From contig CAMCTC010000123.1 of assembly GCA_945878355.1 (NCBI GenBank), forward strand, positions 1-13,518: a stretch of DNA of 13,518 nucleotides, written 5' to 3'. Shown piece by piece: positions 1-5,706 of the stretch. This DNA is from Bordetella parapertussis (GTDB lineage: Bacteria; Pseudomonadota; Gammaproteobacteria; Burkholderiales; Burkholderiaceae_C). How positions within the stretch are numbered: position 1 is the first letter of the stretch; every line of letters begins with the position of its first letter. A model generated the notes under the pieces. The model worked only from the letters and a program-made list of their open reading frames with translations. It ran no database searches and was not told where the DNA came from. Both the position numbers and the translations under genes were made by a program.

Positions 1-27
1 CTGCCGCCAACGATGACGCCATCACTT

Positions 28-48
28 CAGGGCCCCTCGCGGGCCCTG
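28..48 (+). terminator. GC-rich hairpin, possible terminator of an upstream gene
   Basis: CAGGGCCC and GGGCCCTG form a perfect 8-bp stem around the loop CTCGC. No T-run follows (the next bases are ACTCGTTGGGGG), so it is not a classic intrinsic terminator. It may end transcription of a gene to the left of the window. Confidence 0.4.
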
Positions 49-186
49 ACTCGTTGGGGGTGCCGCTATCAATCCTCGTCAGGCCAGGCTCAATTGCAAA
101 TCCGACACCTCACCGGCGAATAGTGGCGGGTTTACACCGGCGCCAACACCAGGCGCAGCGGAGTGTCGGCGTCCGAGGGGCCGCAT

Positions 187-215
187 GGGGGGCGGCCTGC
201 CTCGGGGCGCTCAGT
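187..215 (+). repeat. Short dispersed repeat, copy A (partial)
   Basis: An 11-mer GGGGGGCGGCC (187-197) and a 12-mer GGGGCGCTCAGT (204-215) recur in the same order at 4484-4494 and 4511-4522. The second copy carries a UUCG-capped hairpin between the two blocks, while this copy has only six bases there. It lies just before the integrase-like sequence, so it may mark a recombination edge. Whether it belongs to a named repeat family cannot be told from the window. Confidence 0.5.
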
Positions 216-518
216 TGGAACGCGACCTTCGCCACCAAGCGGAAGGCCGAGGCGCAGGCGCATGGCACGGCCAAGGACAAGGAGTTCATGGCCATGGTTG
301 CCGGAGGGTTCATGCCTTGCAGCGTCCGCGAGTTGCTTGATCGGTGGCGGCGTGAGCTTGCACCGCAGCGCGATGGTGGCAAGTGGGACTTCAATCGGCT
401 ATCAGCGATCGAACAGCGATTGGACGATATGGGGTTGGCTGACTTGCAACTTTCAGCTTTCAAGCCCAGACAGATGGCGGCTGTGCGCCGCGCTCGATTG
501 GGCGACGGAATTTCACCC
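216..518 (+). pseudogene. Tyrosine recombinase (phage/island integrase) remnant, N-terminal part only
   Basis: The frame open from 54 to 551 contains about 100 codons that look like the N-terminal arm and core-binding (SAM-like) domain of a tyrosine integrase. A FATKRKAEAQAHG segment resembles the usual 'F.TK.EA..WA' stretch, SVRELLDRWRREL begins the core-binding helices, and the RRARLGDGISPA segment resembles the 'RDARL..VSPATVNRE' stretch that precedes the catalytic domain. The catalytic domain (R...HxxR...Y) is absent, because the similarity stops at about 511-518 where an IS5-type fragment begins on the other strand. The residues before about 216 show no integrase similarity and overlap a dispersed repeat. 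I infer a dead integrase left from a decayed island or prophage. The edges are approximate. Confidence 0.6.
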
Positions 519-663
519 GCAGGTCACGCCAGGGCGTCCCAGTGTGGGTGATCCAGAAAATCGCATCCAAAGTGCGCCGGTGGTCGCGTGGCGGACGACC
601 ACACAAAGCACCGGTCGCAACGACAAACTGCGCGAAGAATGCTATTCCTCGGCGCTCCGCAAT
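517..663 (-). mobile_element. IS5-family transposase N-terminal remnant
   Basis: On the minus strand, within an open frame spanning 753 to 460, about 50 codons match the N-terminal domain of IS5-family transposases (DUF4096 type). An AFFAQFVVATGA stretch leads into GRPPRDHRRTLDAIFWI and then TGTPWRDL, the family hallmark. Similarity ends right after WRDL. The expected continuation (EEFGKW..VYRQFRRW) and the DDE catalytic residues are missing. The end abuts the integrase remnant, so an IS probably inserted there and most of it was later deleted. No terminal inverted repeats were found. Confidence 0.65.
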
Positions 664-801
664 CCTCGGACCAAAGCTGAATTCCCTAGAAAACATCAGC
701 TTCGAATCATGGCGCACTGCGTCGGCGGAATCCTCATCCAGCGCATTGTCCACGCGACCTAGTGCGCTAGCCGAGCGTCTATCAGGTCGGTTGCAGAAGC
801 T

Positions 802-2007
802 TCAGCCCGACACAAACGGCACTGGTACGAAGAACCGACCGCCGACGGTTTTCAGCGCATTGTTGTCGCTTTGCATTGCCAAGGCGCGCAACGCGATGAG
901 CAACTGGCCGGCCACGGTTTGTCGCCAGAACCACCAGTCGATTTGACGGGCCGAGGGTGGACCGCCGTCAGCCTGCACCGCCTCGCCATAGAGGGCCTTC
1001 AAATCGTCGGCCAGAAACCGCAGGGCCAAAGCCGGGGTGTCGAGATGCGGCACGCTCGGCAGGGCTCCATCGAGGAAAGACGTGGCGAATGCGGACCAGG
1101 CTTCCGGAGGCTGGCCGGCCAGGCCAACCGTGGTGCGGCCGAACCGCGCCTTGAACCGTTCCCAGGCAGGCAGAACGGCTTCGAGTTCCGTGTGGAAGGC
1201 CTTTTGCCAGGCAGCACTCCCCTGGTAAGCGCCCGGCGGCGGGAGCGCCACCGAAGGGGTCCAGCCCGGCCGGTCAAACCAACTGGGGTTGTCGTCGGGG
1301 AAGTGTTCGAGGATGACCGGCCCATCGGAGCGCTCAAGCAGGCGCAGGGCCTGCAGGAGCACGCGACGTTGAAAGGCCGCGTCATTCGGTTCGCCAAGCG
1401 GGCGCCCCAGCATGAACGGTGTCATCACCGCGCGCGGCGGGCGGATATTCTCGACATGGAGCTGTACCAGCGCCAGAACCGTTGTCGGCAGGCCGCGTTC
1501 TTCCAGCATATGTGCCATCGCGCTCACGGCGCGGGTGCAAAGCGGTCAGACAGGGGTAAGAACGACGGCGTTGACGTTGTCGGCCTTCATCGAGGCAGCC
1601 ATGCCGTCGGCCGCTTCCGCCATCGCTGCGGGATCCGTCGATCCCATCACGGTGAAATGCGTTGCCGCGACCGAGCCGATACGGCCTTCGGCAACGAGTT
1701 CGCGCAGCCGATCGACCGGCAGGACCACGTTGATATCGCGCTGAAATCCGGCGCGATCGAAGTTGATCGAGACGTGGCTCATCAGGATGTCGGCGCTGTT
1801 CCAACTCGCTGGCACGGCACGGTATTCGCCAGAGCCGACGGGAAACGGCGCGTCGCCGCGACGGATCAGAGCAGCGCTGCTGACGATCGCCACACGGCGC
1901 TCGGACAGTTTTGGTCCCGAGACGAAGGGCGTCGTCTCGAACGTCGGGCAGGGCAGGTTAGCGACTGTGGTTCGTGTAGGTTCCGGTATGTCATCAAGTC
2001 TCGCCAT
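802..2007 (-). CDS. GrdB-family reductase-like selenoprotein with in-frame TGA read as selenocysteine
   Basis: Reading 2007 to 802 gives 401 residues with one internal TGA at 1548-1546 (codon 154). The two halves belong together. Residues 1-153 carry family features such as SHVSINFDRAGFQRDINVV, DRLRELVAEGRIGSVA and HFTVMGSTDPAAM. The part after the TGA continues without a frame change as PLCTRAVSAMAHMLEERG and then RPPRAVMTPFMLGRPLGEP. The TGA falls inside LTPV-U-PLCT, a UxxC motif (U154, C157). Clostridial GrdB selenoprotein subunits of glycine, sarcosine, betaine or D-proline reductases carry selenocysteine in such a motif, and Cys homologues exist. A SECIS-like hairpin follows (1513-1539) and a strong AGGAGG lies 7 nt before the ATG. 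The product is probably a cytosolic oxidoreductase of unknown substrate; no other reductase subunit genes are nearby. The alternative is a TGC-to-TGA mutation. Automatic callers would report two ORFs, 1546-2007 and 802-1527. Confidence 0.8.
1513..1539 (-). promoter_or_regulatory. Candidate bacterial SECIS element downstream of the in-frame TGA
   Basis: In the minus-strand mRNA, nucleotides 13-17 after the UGA (CGCGC) pair with nucleotides 23-27 (GCGCG) around the loop CGUGA. A lower stem UGC/GCA (7-9 with 31-33) closes a 3x3 internal loop. The upper stem starts 12 nt after the UGA, close to the 11 nt of E. coli fdhF. The loop has a G in its first two positions, as bacterial SECIS models require. 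The stem is short, so this supports the recoding but does not prove it. Confidence 0.6.
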
Positions 2008-2014
2008 TCGGTGT

Positions 2015-2020
2015 CCTCCT
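2015..2020 (-). promoter_or_regulatory. Strong Shine-Dalgarno site of the GrdB-like gene
   Basis: The plus-strand CCTCCT reads AGGAGG on the minus strand, 7 nt before the ATG at 2007-2005. It fixes the start and indicates an efficiently translated gene, which argues against a dead pseudogene. Confidence 0.75.
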
Positions 2021-2032
2021 GAAATGGCGACT

Positions 2033-2248
2033 CTAACCGGCCATGATGCTCACCGCTAAAGCATCGGCTGAACCTGACAAGAAATGTGTCTCAGCCCGCG
2101 TTCTGATGAGCTTTTCCGTGATCGACCCGCATCGCGAGACGTCGACGATGAGTCGCGCTATCAGCGTTCGCAGATCGAATCGGCGGTTGAACCGGTAGGC
2201 GAAGGCAGCCAAGCAGTGGCTTGCATACTTGCCTTTACTTCGGTCTCC
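2033..2248 (-). mobile_element. IS1595-type (ISXO2-like) transposase C-terminal remnant
   Basis: The minus frame ending with a stop at 2033 contains GKYASHCLAAFAYRFNRRFDL followed by a basic/hydrophobic tail. The 'KYA..YLAAFAYRFNRRFDL' pattern is typical of the C-terminus of IS1595-family DDE transposases. Only about 70 codons remain, and upstream of 2248 the frame shows no further transposase similarity. The fragment lies 25 bp from the GrdB-like start codon and on the same strand, so the selenoprotein gene may use a promoter from IS sequence. No terminal inverted repeats were recognised. Confidence 0.6.
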
Positions 2249-2390
2249 TAGCGCACCCAGGGTAATGTCGCCAACCACGCCGTCTGCGGGAATGCCTCCG
2301 AGAACGGCCAAACTTGTAGAGGCTGCCCGCCACGCTGGTGAGGTCGGCGAACATGGAATTGCCGACCGCGCCCGCCACTTCGGCTCGATC

Positions 2391-2873
2391 TCACGGGTCT
2401 TCGGGGGATGGTTCGGGCAGCGGCAGGTGCAGTTCCAGGATCTCGTCGCCGTTGGCGTCAAGCTGCCCGGTGCTGCGCCAGCCCAGGTGGCGGTAAAAAC
2501 CATGTGATCGGGTGGCTGGGTCGGCCGAGCAGCCCAGGAACAACCGCTGCCAGCCAAGGCTGGCCAACTGTTGCACCATGCGGGCCAGCAACTGACGGCC
2601 CAGGCCCAGGCCTTCAAATGCCGGCAGCAAGGCCAGCACGACGATCTCGCCGCTGTCGCGGGCGCCGAAACAATAACCGGCCAGCGCACCGTTGGCATCC
2701 AGGGCCACTTGGCCGGGCAGTGCGCCGCTGCGGATGTCGTCGGTCCAGCTTTGCGCGGTGATGCCCAGCGCCTGCAGCCGCTGCACCGAGACCGCGTTCT
2801 CTCGGGTGCGCCCGCGCAAAGCCACGCAGGCGGGGGCGTCTTCGGGCACAGCGGGGCGACAACGCAGTGGCAT
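2391..2873 (-). CDS. GNAT family N-acetyltransferase
   Basis: A 160-residue protein of the usual single-domain GNAT length. It begins with the typical RPAVPEDAPACVALR strand-helix segment. Motif A is VLALLPAFEGLGLGRQLLARMV (residues about 77-98), containing the EGLGLGRQLL acetyl-CoA pyrophosphate-binding loop. A later FLGCSAD..TRSHGFYRHLGWRSTG segment (about 112-136) is the usual C-terminal strand with FYRHLGW. It should transfer an acetyl group from acetyl-CoA to an amine; the substrate cannot be told. The ATG lies in one arm of an 11-bp perfect inverted repeat and no Shine-Dalgarno is visible, so translation may be weak or structure-controlled. It overlaps the start of the divergent truncated DUF1275 frame. 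Confidence 0.8.
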   Translation of the reverse strand: MPLRCRPAVPEDAPACVALRGRTRENAVSVQRLQALGITAQSWTDDIRSGALPGQVALDANGALAGYCFGARDSGEIVVLALLPAFEGLGLGRQLLARMVQQLASLGWQRLFLGCSADPATRSHGFYRHLGWRSTGQLDANGDEILELHLPLPEPSPEDP

Positions 2874-3289
2874 CGGGCAACATTCTGCCCGATGCCGCCG
2901 GGCCGCAGCCGGCCTTTGTCGACCCCAAGAGCGTGGTTGCGTTGTGGACGATCGCCGCAGCCATGGGCATCCAGGCCAGCACGATCGTCAAGTTCAAGGG
3001 TGCAGCAGTCAGCACGGTGGCGATCACCAACACGATGGCTCGTCTGGCTGACTGGATGATCGACATGGCCATCGCATCCTGGTCGTCCGCACCGCGTGCG
3101 CCCGGCACGCCTTCGAGCTTGCTCGTCAACACCTGGATGGCCTACGCCGGCGGCGCGCTGCTCGCCGCGCTCGCGCTGCCCAGGCTGCCGCGTGCGGTGT
3201 TGCTGCCGGCGATGTTGGTGTGGATCCTTGCTTGGGTCTACGCTGGCCGCGCGCCCGGCAAACGCAAACCGCGCCCCAGCCTGACCTGA
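2867..3289 (+). pseudogene. DUF1275 (YoaK-type) membrane protein, 5'-truncated
   Basis: The 140-codon frame starts at a GTG and reads into the C-terminal half of a DUF1275 protein. It contains a hydrophobic VVALWTIAAAMGIQAS segment, then VSTVAITNTMARLAD (the family has 'GVSTTYVTGTLTRLA'), and two further hydrophobic helices (about 87-102 and 109-126). Full-length DUF1275 proteins have about 220-250 residues and several more N-terminal membrane helices, which are missing here. The break coincides with the 11-bp inverted repeat at the GNAT start, so a rearrangement removed the 5' half. It is unlikely to be a functional protein, although the frame is still open. Confidence 0.6.
2869..2896. repeat. 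Perfect 11-bp inverted repeat spanning the GNAT start codon
   Basis: GGCATCGGGCA (2869-2879) and TGCCCGATGCC (2886-2896) flank a 6-nt loop. The GNAT ATG (minus strand, 2873-2871) lies inside one arm. In the mRNA the hairpin would bury the start codon. It could be an operator, an mRNA switch, or a scar of the rearrangement that truncated the neighbouring DUF1275 gene. Confidence 0.7.
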
Positions 3290-3624
3290 ACCGATCTAGC
3301 GGCGTCTTGTTGTCGGCCAGATGGCATCAGGTCAGGTCGGCAACGCCAGTTCGCTTCCTTGGCAGACCTTGGGTGATCCTCCGGCGCGTGCCCACATGAA
3401 CCGGTGGTGAACGACCGGTCTGAAGTTGGCGACGTCGGAGGCGGACGCGTGCGTACGTCAGCAGCACCCTTCGACCGGCCGTTCACCAGGCCAATCTCTG
3501 CATGATCGGATGTCTGGAAGTGGCCGACAGCGTGAGTACGACGCGGCGCCACGATGCCGATCTTCGAGCCGCACTTCATAATCAAAACCTGACCCGCGCT
3601 TGTTCGAGATGCCAACCTTTCATC
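3290..3624. other. Non-coding stretch with an imperfect inverted repeat
   Basis: No gene is supported here. GAACGACCGGTC (3409-3420) faces GACCGGCCGTTC (3473-3484) with one mismatch, and flanking TGAA/TTC bases extend the pairing. A minus-strand frame stays open across the region and through the next gene, but it has no recognisable domain. The stretch may be a small non-autonomous repeat or the eroded end of an IS. Confidence 0.4.
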
Positions 3625-4107
3625 ATGGATAAATTCTTGCTGCAGCATCAGGTGCTGGAACGGCTCGCCGAAGACCTGCTGCATGCCGAACAGGCCATGC
3701 GGGCGGCCCATGAAACGGCGACTCACGAAGAAAACATCGCCGAAAACAAATACGACACATTGGGTCTCGAAGCCGCGTACCTGGCCACCGGCCAAGCACG
3801 TCGCGCCGAAGCCATCCGCCAGGCGATGGCCAATTGGCGCCAATTCCGCCCGCGGCCCTACGACGCCAGCAAAGGTATACAGCTCGGCGCGCTGGTCTGC
3901 CTGGTCGATTCCGACGACAAGCAGCAACAGCTCTTTCTCGGCCCGGATGGAGGCAGCATGAAGTTGATCAGCGGCGGTCAGCTCGTTCAGGTCATCAGCT
4001 GCGAAGCCCCTTTGGGCAGAGCCATCCTGGGAAAATGCGAGGGTGACGAGGTGTCGATACAGGTCGCTCCAATACGACAGCAGTTTGAGGTGCTGCGGGT
4101 TCATTAA
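3625..4107 (+). CDS. GreA/GreB-like C-terminal domain protein
   Basis: 160 residues from ATG 3625. A charged helical N-terminus (residues 1-75, with ATHEENIAENKYDTLGLEAAYLA and GQARRAEAIRQAM) is followed by a small beta domain (about 85-160). That domain contains GALVCLVDSDDKQQQLFLGP, GGQLVQVISCEAPLGRAILGK and a GDEVSIQV segment, the 'PLGRALLGK..GDEV' signature of the GreA/GreB FKBP-like domain. The protein resembles the Gre-like 'elongation factor' family of proteobacteria. The N-terminal coiled coil is shorter than in GreA, so cleavage-factor activity is uncertain; it may only bind RNA polymerase. The longer frame starting at 3502 adds about 41 unconvincing residues. No clear Shine-Dalgarno precedes 3625. 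The antisense frame is a shadow. Confidence 0.7.
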   Translation: MDKFLLQHQVLERLAEDLLHAEQAMRAAHETATHEENIAENKYDTLGLEAAYLATGQARRAEAIRQAMANWRQFRPRPYDASKGIQLGALVCLVDSDDKQQQLFLGPDGGSMKLISGGQLVQVISCEAPLGRAILGKCEGDEVSIQVAPIRQQFEVLRVH

Positions 4108-4445
4108 GTCGCAAGCAAGTTCACGCCGAATTGATCAGAAATCTTACTCGCCGACCCCTTTAGGACGCTGCGCAACTCCTGGCGAGCTATGCGGAGGTCG
4201 TTCGCGCTCTCGGCGTCGCGCACATCAATTCTTTTCGATGGCACTGACCGCGAGGTAGGTGAGTGTTGGCATTCGTCCAACGTCCGACACTCTGCCGAGT
4301 TCAGCGCCGCACAGCAGTCGTTGACGGCGAGCGGCTCGGGAGCAGTCCTTCGTCAACGGGTGAACTCGACCCAAACCTGCCTGCCGGGGCGCTCCAAAGC
4401 GGCCCGACGGCGAGCCATCATTTTTCTTGTTCGGCCTCGACCTCT

Positions 4446-4475
4446 CAAGCAAATGTGGCTTTGCCACTTTGCTTG
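4446..4475. terminator. Long hairpin, possible bidirectional terminator
   Basis: CAAGCAAA, one bulged T, then GTGGC pairs across the loop TTT with GCCAC and TTTGCTTG: 13 base pairs in total. It sits between two convergent genes. There is no pure T-run after it on either strand. Confidence 0.5.
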
Positions 4476-4483
4476 ATCCCCAC

Positions 4484-4522
4484 GGGGGGCGGCCGGCTTC
4501 GGCCGGCCTTGGGGCGCTCAGT
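4484..4522 (+). repeat. Short dispersed repeat, copy B, with UUCG-capped hairpin
   Basis: It shares the blocks GGGGGGCGGCC and GGGGCGCTCAGT with 187-215. Between and overlapping them, GGCCGGC (4491-4497) pairs with GCCGGCC (4502-4508) around a TTCG tetraloop. Such exceptionally stable hairpins are often transcription stops or mobile palindromes. Confidence 0.55.
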
Positions 4523-4693
4523 GGCGCGAGCCCGCTGCATTGCAGGAACGGCAGGCCAGTCTAGAGGCGATAGAGGCGACCACGGCAGCGTGGCTGAGGG
4601 CAGACGCTCGGAGCCAGCGTTTCGCGGTGATCCCGCACGCACCACGCACGGTCTGCGGGGCGGCGTCACGGGCGCGGCATGGGGGTTGTGCTC

Positions 4694-5608
4694 TCAGCCG
4701 CCTGTCGGGCCAGCCACCGCCGCAGGGATTGCCTCGGCGAGAAAGTCGTACACCCGCCGCACCAGCCGGTTGCCGCGAATCTCTCGGTGCACAGCTAGCC
4801 AGCAGGGCAGTGGCGGGATCTGCAGTTGCGGCAGCACCTCCTGCACCCCGGGCCATTGGTCGATGTTGTAGCGCGCCACGAAGCCGATGCCTGCACCGGC
4901 GGCGACGAGCCGGCCATAGGCCACCTGGTCGTCGGTGCGCAACGCAAAGCGCTCGCGTGCCAGCACCAGGCCAATGCCCGCGAAGCCGCGCACGATGGTC
5001 TCGTCGCGGTCGTAGCCGATCAGGCGGTGTCCGAGCAGGTCTTCGGGCCGGCGCGGCGTGCCGGCGCGCGCCAGGTAGCTCTCGTGCGCGGCGGCGACGA
5101 TGGGGATGTCCGCCAGCTTGCGCGCCACCAGCGAGCCCTGCTGCGGCCGCACCATGCGCACGGCGATGTCGGCTTCGCGGCGCAGCAGGTTGGTGAGCTG
5201 GTTCGATGCCACCAGCTCGACGTCGATGCCGGGCTCGGCCTGCTGCAGCTGCGCCAAGAGCGGCGGCAGCATCCAGGTGGCGGCCACCTGGCTGGTGGTG
5301 ACACGCACCGTGCCCGTGGTCGCGTCGCGGCTCTTGGCCAGGCTGCGGGCGAGCGCGCCTGCGCCGTCCTGCATCTGCCGCGCGGCGTCGGCGATGGCCA
5401 ACGCCGCAGCGGTGGGCGTGACGCCACGGCCGGTGCGCTCGAACAGCGGCACGCCGAGCTGCGTCTCAAGTTCGGCGATGTGCCGCGACAGCGTGGGCTG
5501 CTGCGCCTGCAGGCGGCGTGCGGCACCCATCAGGCTGCCCGCGTCGAGTACCGCCAGGAAGCTCTTGGCCAGCGACCAGTCGAAATCTTCTCGGTTCTGT
5601 TCAGTCAT
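4694..5608 (-). CDS. LysR-family transcriptional regulator
   Basis: 304 residues from ATG 5608, a normal LysR length. The N-terminal winged helix-turn-helix (about 10-70) reads FLAVLDAGSLMGAARRLQAQQPTLSRHIAELETQLG and then FERTGRGVTPT, the standard LysR pattern. A linker helix and the periplasmic-binding-like effector domain follow (about 95-295; VRVTTSQVAATWMLPPLL, RREADIAVRMVRP, GAGIGFVARYN). A longer start at 5677 is less likely, because homologues begin near FDWSLAKSFL. The gene is divergent from the epimerase-like gene with 98 bp between, the common arrangement in which LysR proteins control the neighbour and themselves. The effector cannot be predicted. Confidence 0.9.
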   Translation of the reverse strand: MTEQNREDFDWSLAKSFLAVLDAGSLMGAARRLQAQQPTLSRHIAELETQLGVPLFERTGRGVTPTAAALAIADAARQMQDGAGALARSLAKSRDATTGTVRVTTSQVAATWMLPPLLAQLQQAEPGIDVELVASNQLTNLLRREADIAVRMVRPQQGSLVARKLADIPIVAAAHESYLARAGTPRRPEDLLGHRLIGYDRDETIVRGFAGIGLVLARERFALRTDDQVAYGRLVAAGAGIGFVARYNIDQWPGVQEVLPQLQIPPLPCWLAVHREIRGNRLVRRVYDFLAEAIPAAVAGPTGG

Positions 5609-5627
5609 GCAAAAGTGTATAGCTGGC

Positions 5628-5655
5628 TTGCCGACTTCAGCAATTGTCGAATAAG
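5628..5655 (+). promoter_or_regulatory. Promoter candidate with overlapping palindrome, LysR/epimerase intergenic region
   Basis: TTGCCG (5628-5633) and AATAAG (5650-5655) are spaced 16 bp, each matching four of six consensus bases. Between and over them lies TTCAGCAATTGTCGAA (5636-5651), an imperfect palindrome of form TTC-nn-CAATTG-nn-GAA. It could be the LysR operator. It does not fit the exact T-N11-A rule, so the assignment is tentative. Confidence 0.4.
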
Positions 5656-5706
5656 TCAGAGGCGCCCAGACTTGCATCCATTGACTCCACTTACCGGAGA
5701 ACCCCC

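Larger units (their letters stand above)
4108..4693. other. Non-coding stretch between convergent genes, rich in hairpins
   Basis: No gene is supported. The stretch separates the Gre-like gene (plus) from the LysR gene (minus). It holds a 13-bp-stem hairpin (4446-4475) and a UUCG-capped hairpin inside dispersed repeat copy B (4484-4522), either of which could stop transcription from both sides. A minus frame from 4467 to 4225 and plus frames here show no recognisable domain and are probably incidental. Confidence 0.5.

Noticed and set aside
674..702. AAGCTGA/TCAGCTT inverted repeat as terminator of the GrdB-like gene
   Set aside because: The stem is only 7 bp with a 15-nt loop, and it lies about 100 nt past the stop; too weak to call.
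802..804. Second TGA, at the end of the GrdB-like gene, as another selenocysteine codon
   Set aside because: The frame stays open into 753-460, but the protein already ends at the family's usual C-terminal region and the next codons show no family similarity.
871..2022. Plus-strand open frame of 383 codons
   Set aside because: It is antisense to the GrdB-like gene and is Arg/Gly/His-rich with no domain: a shadow of GC-rich codon bias.
3238..4104. Minus-strand open frame of 288 codons
   Set aside because: It lies opposite the Gre-like gene, which has a recognisable domain in the plus frame; the antisense protein has no family features.
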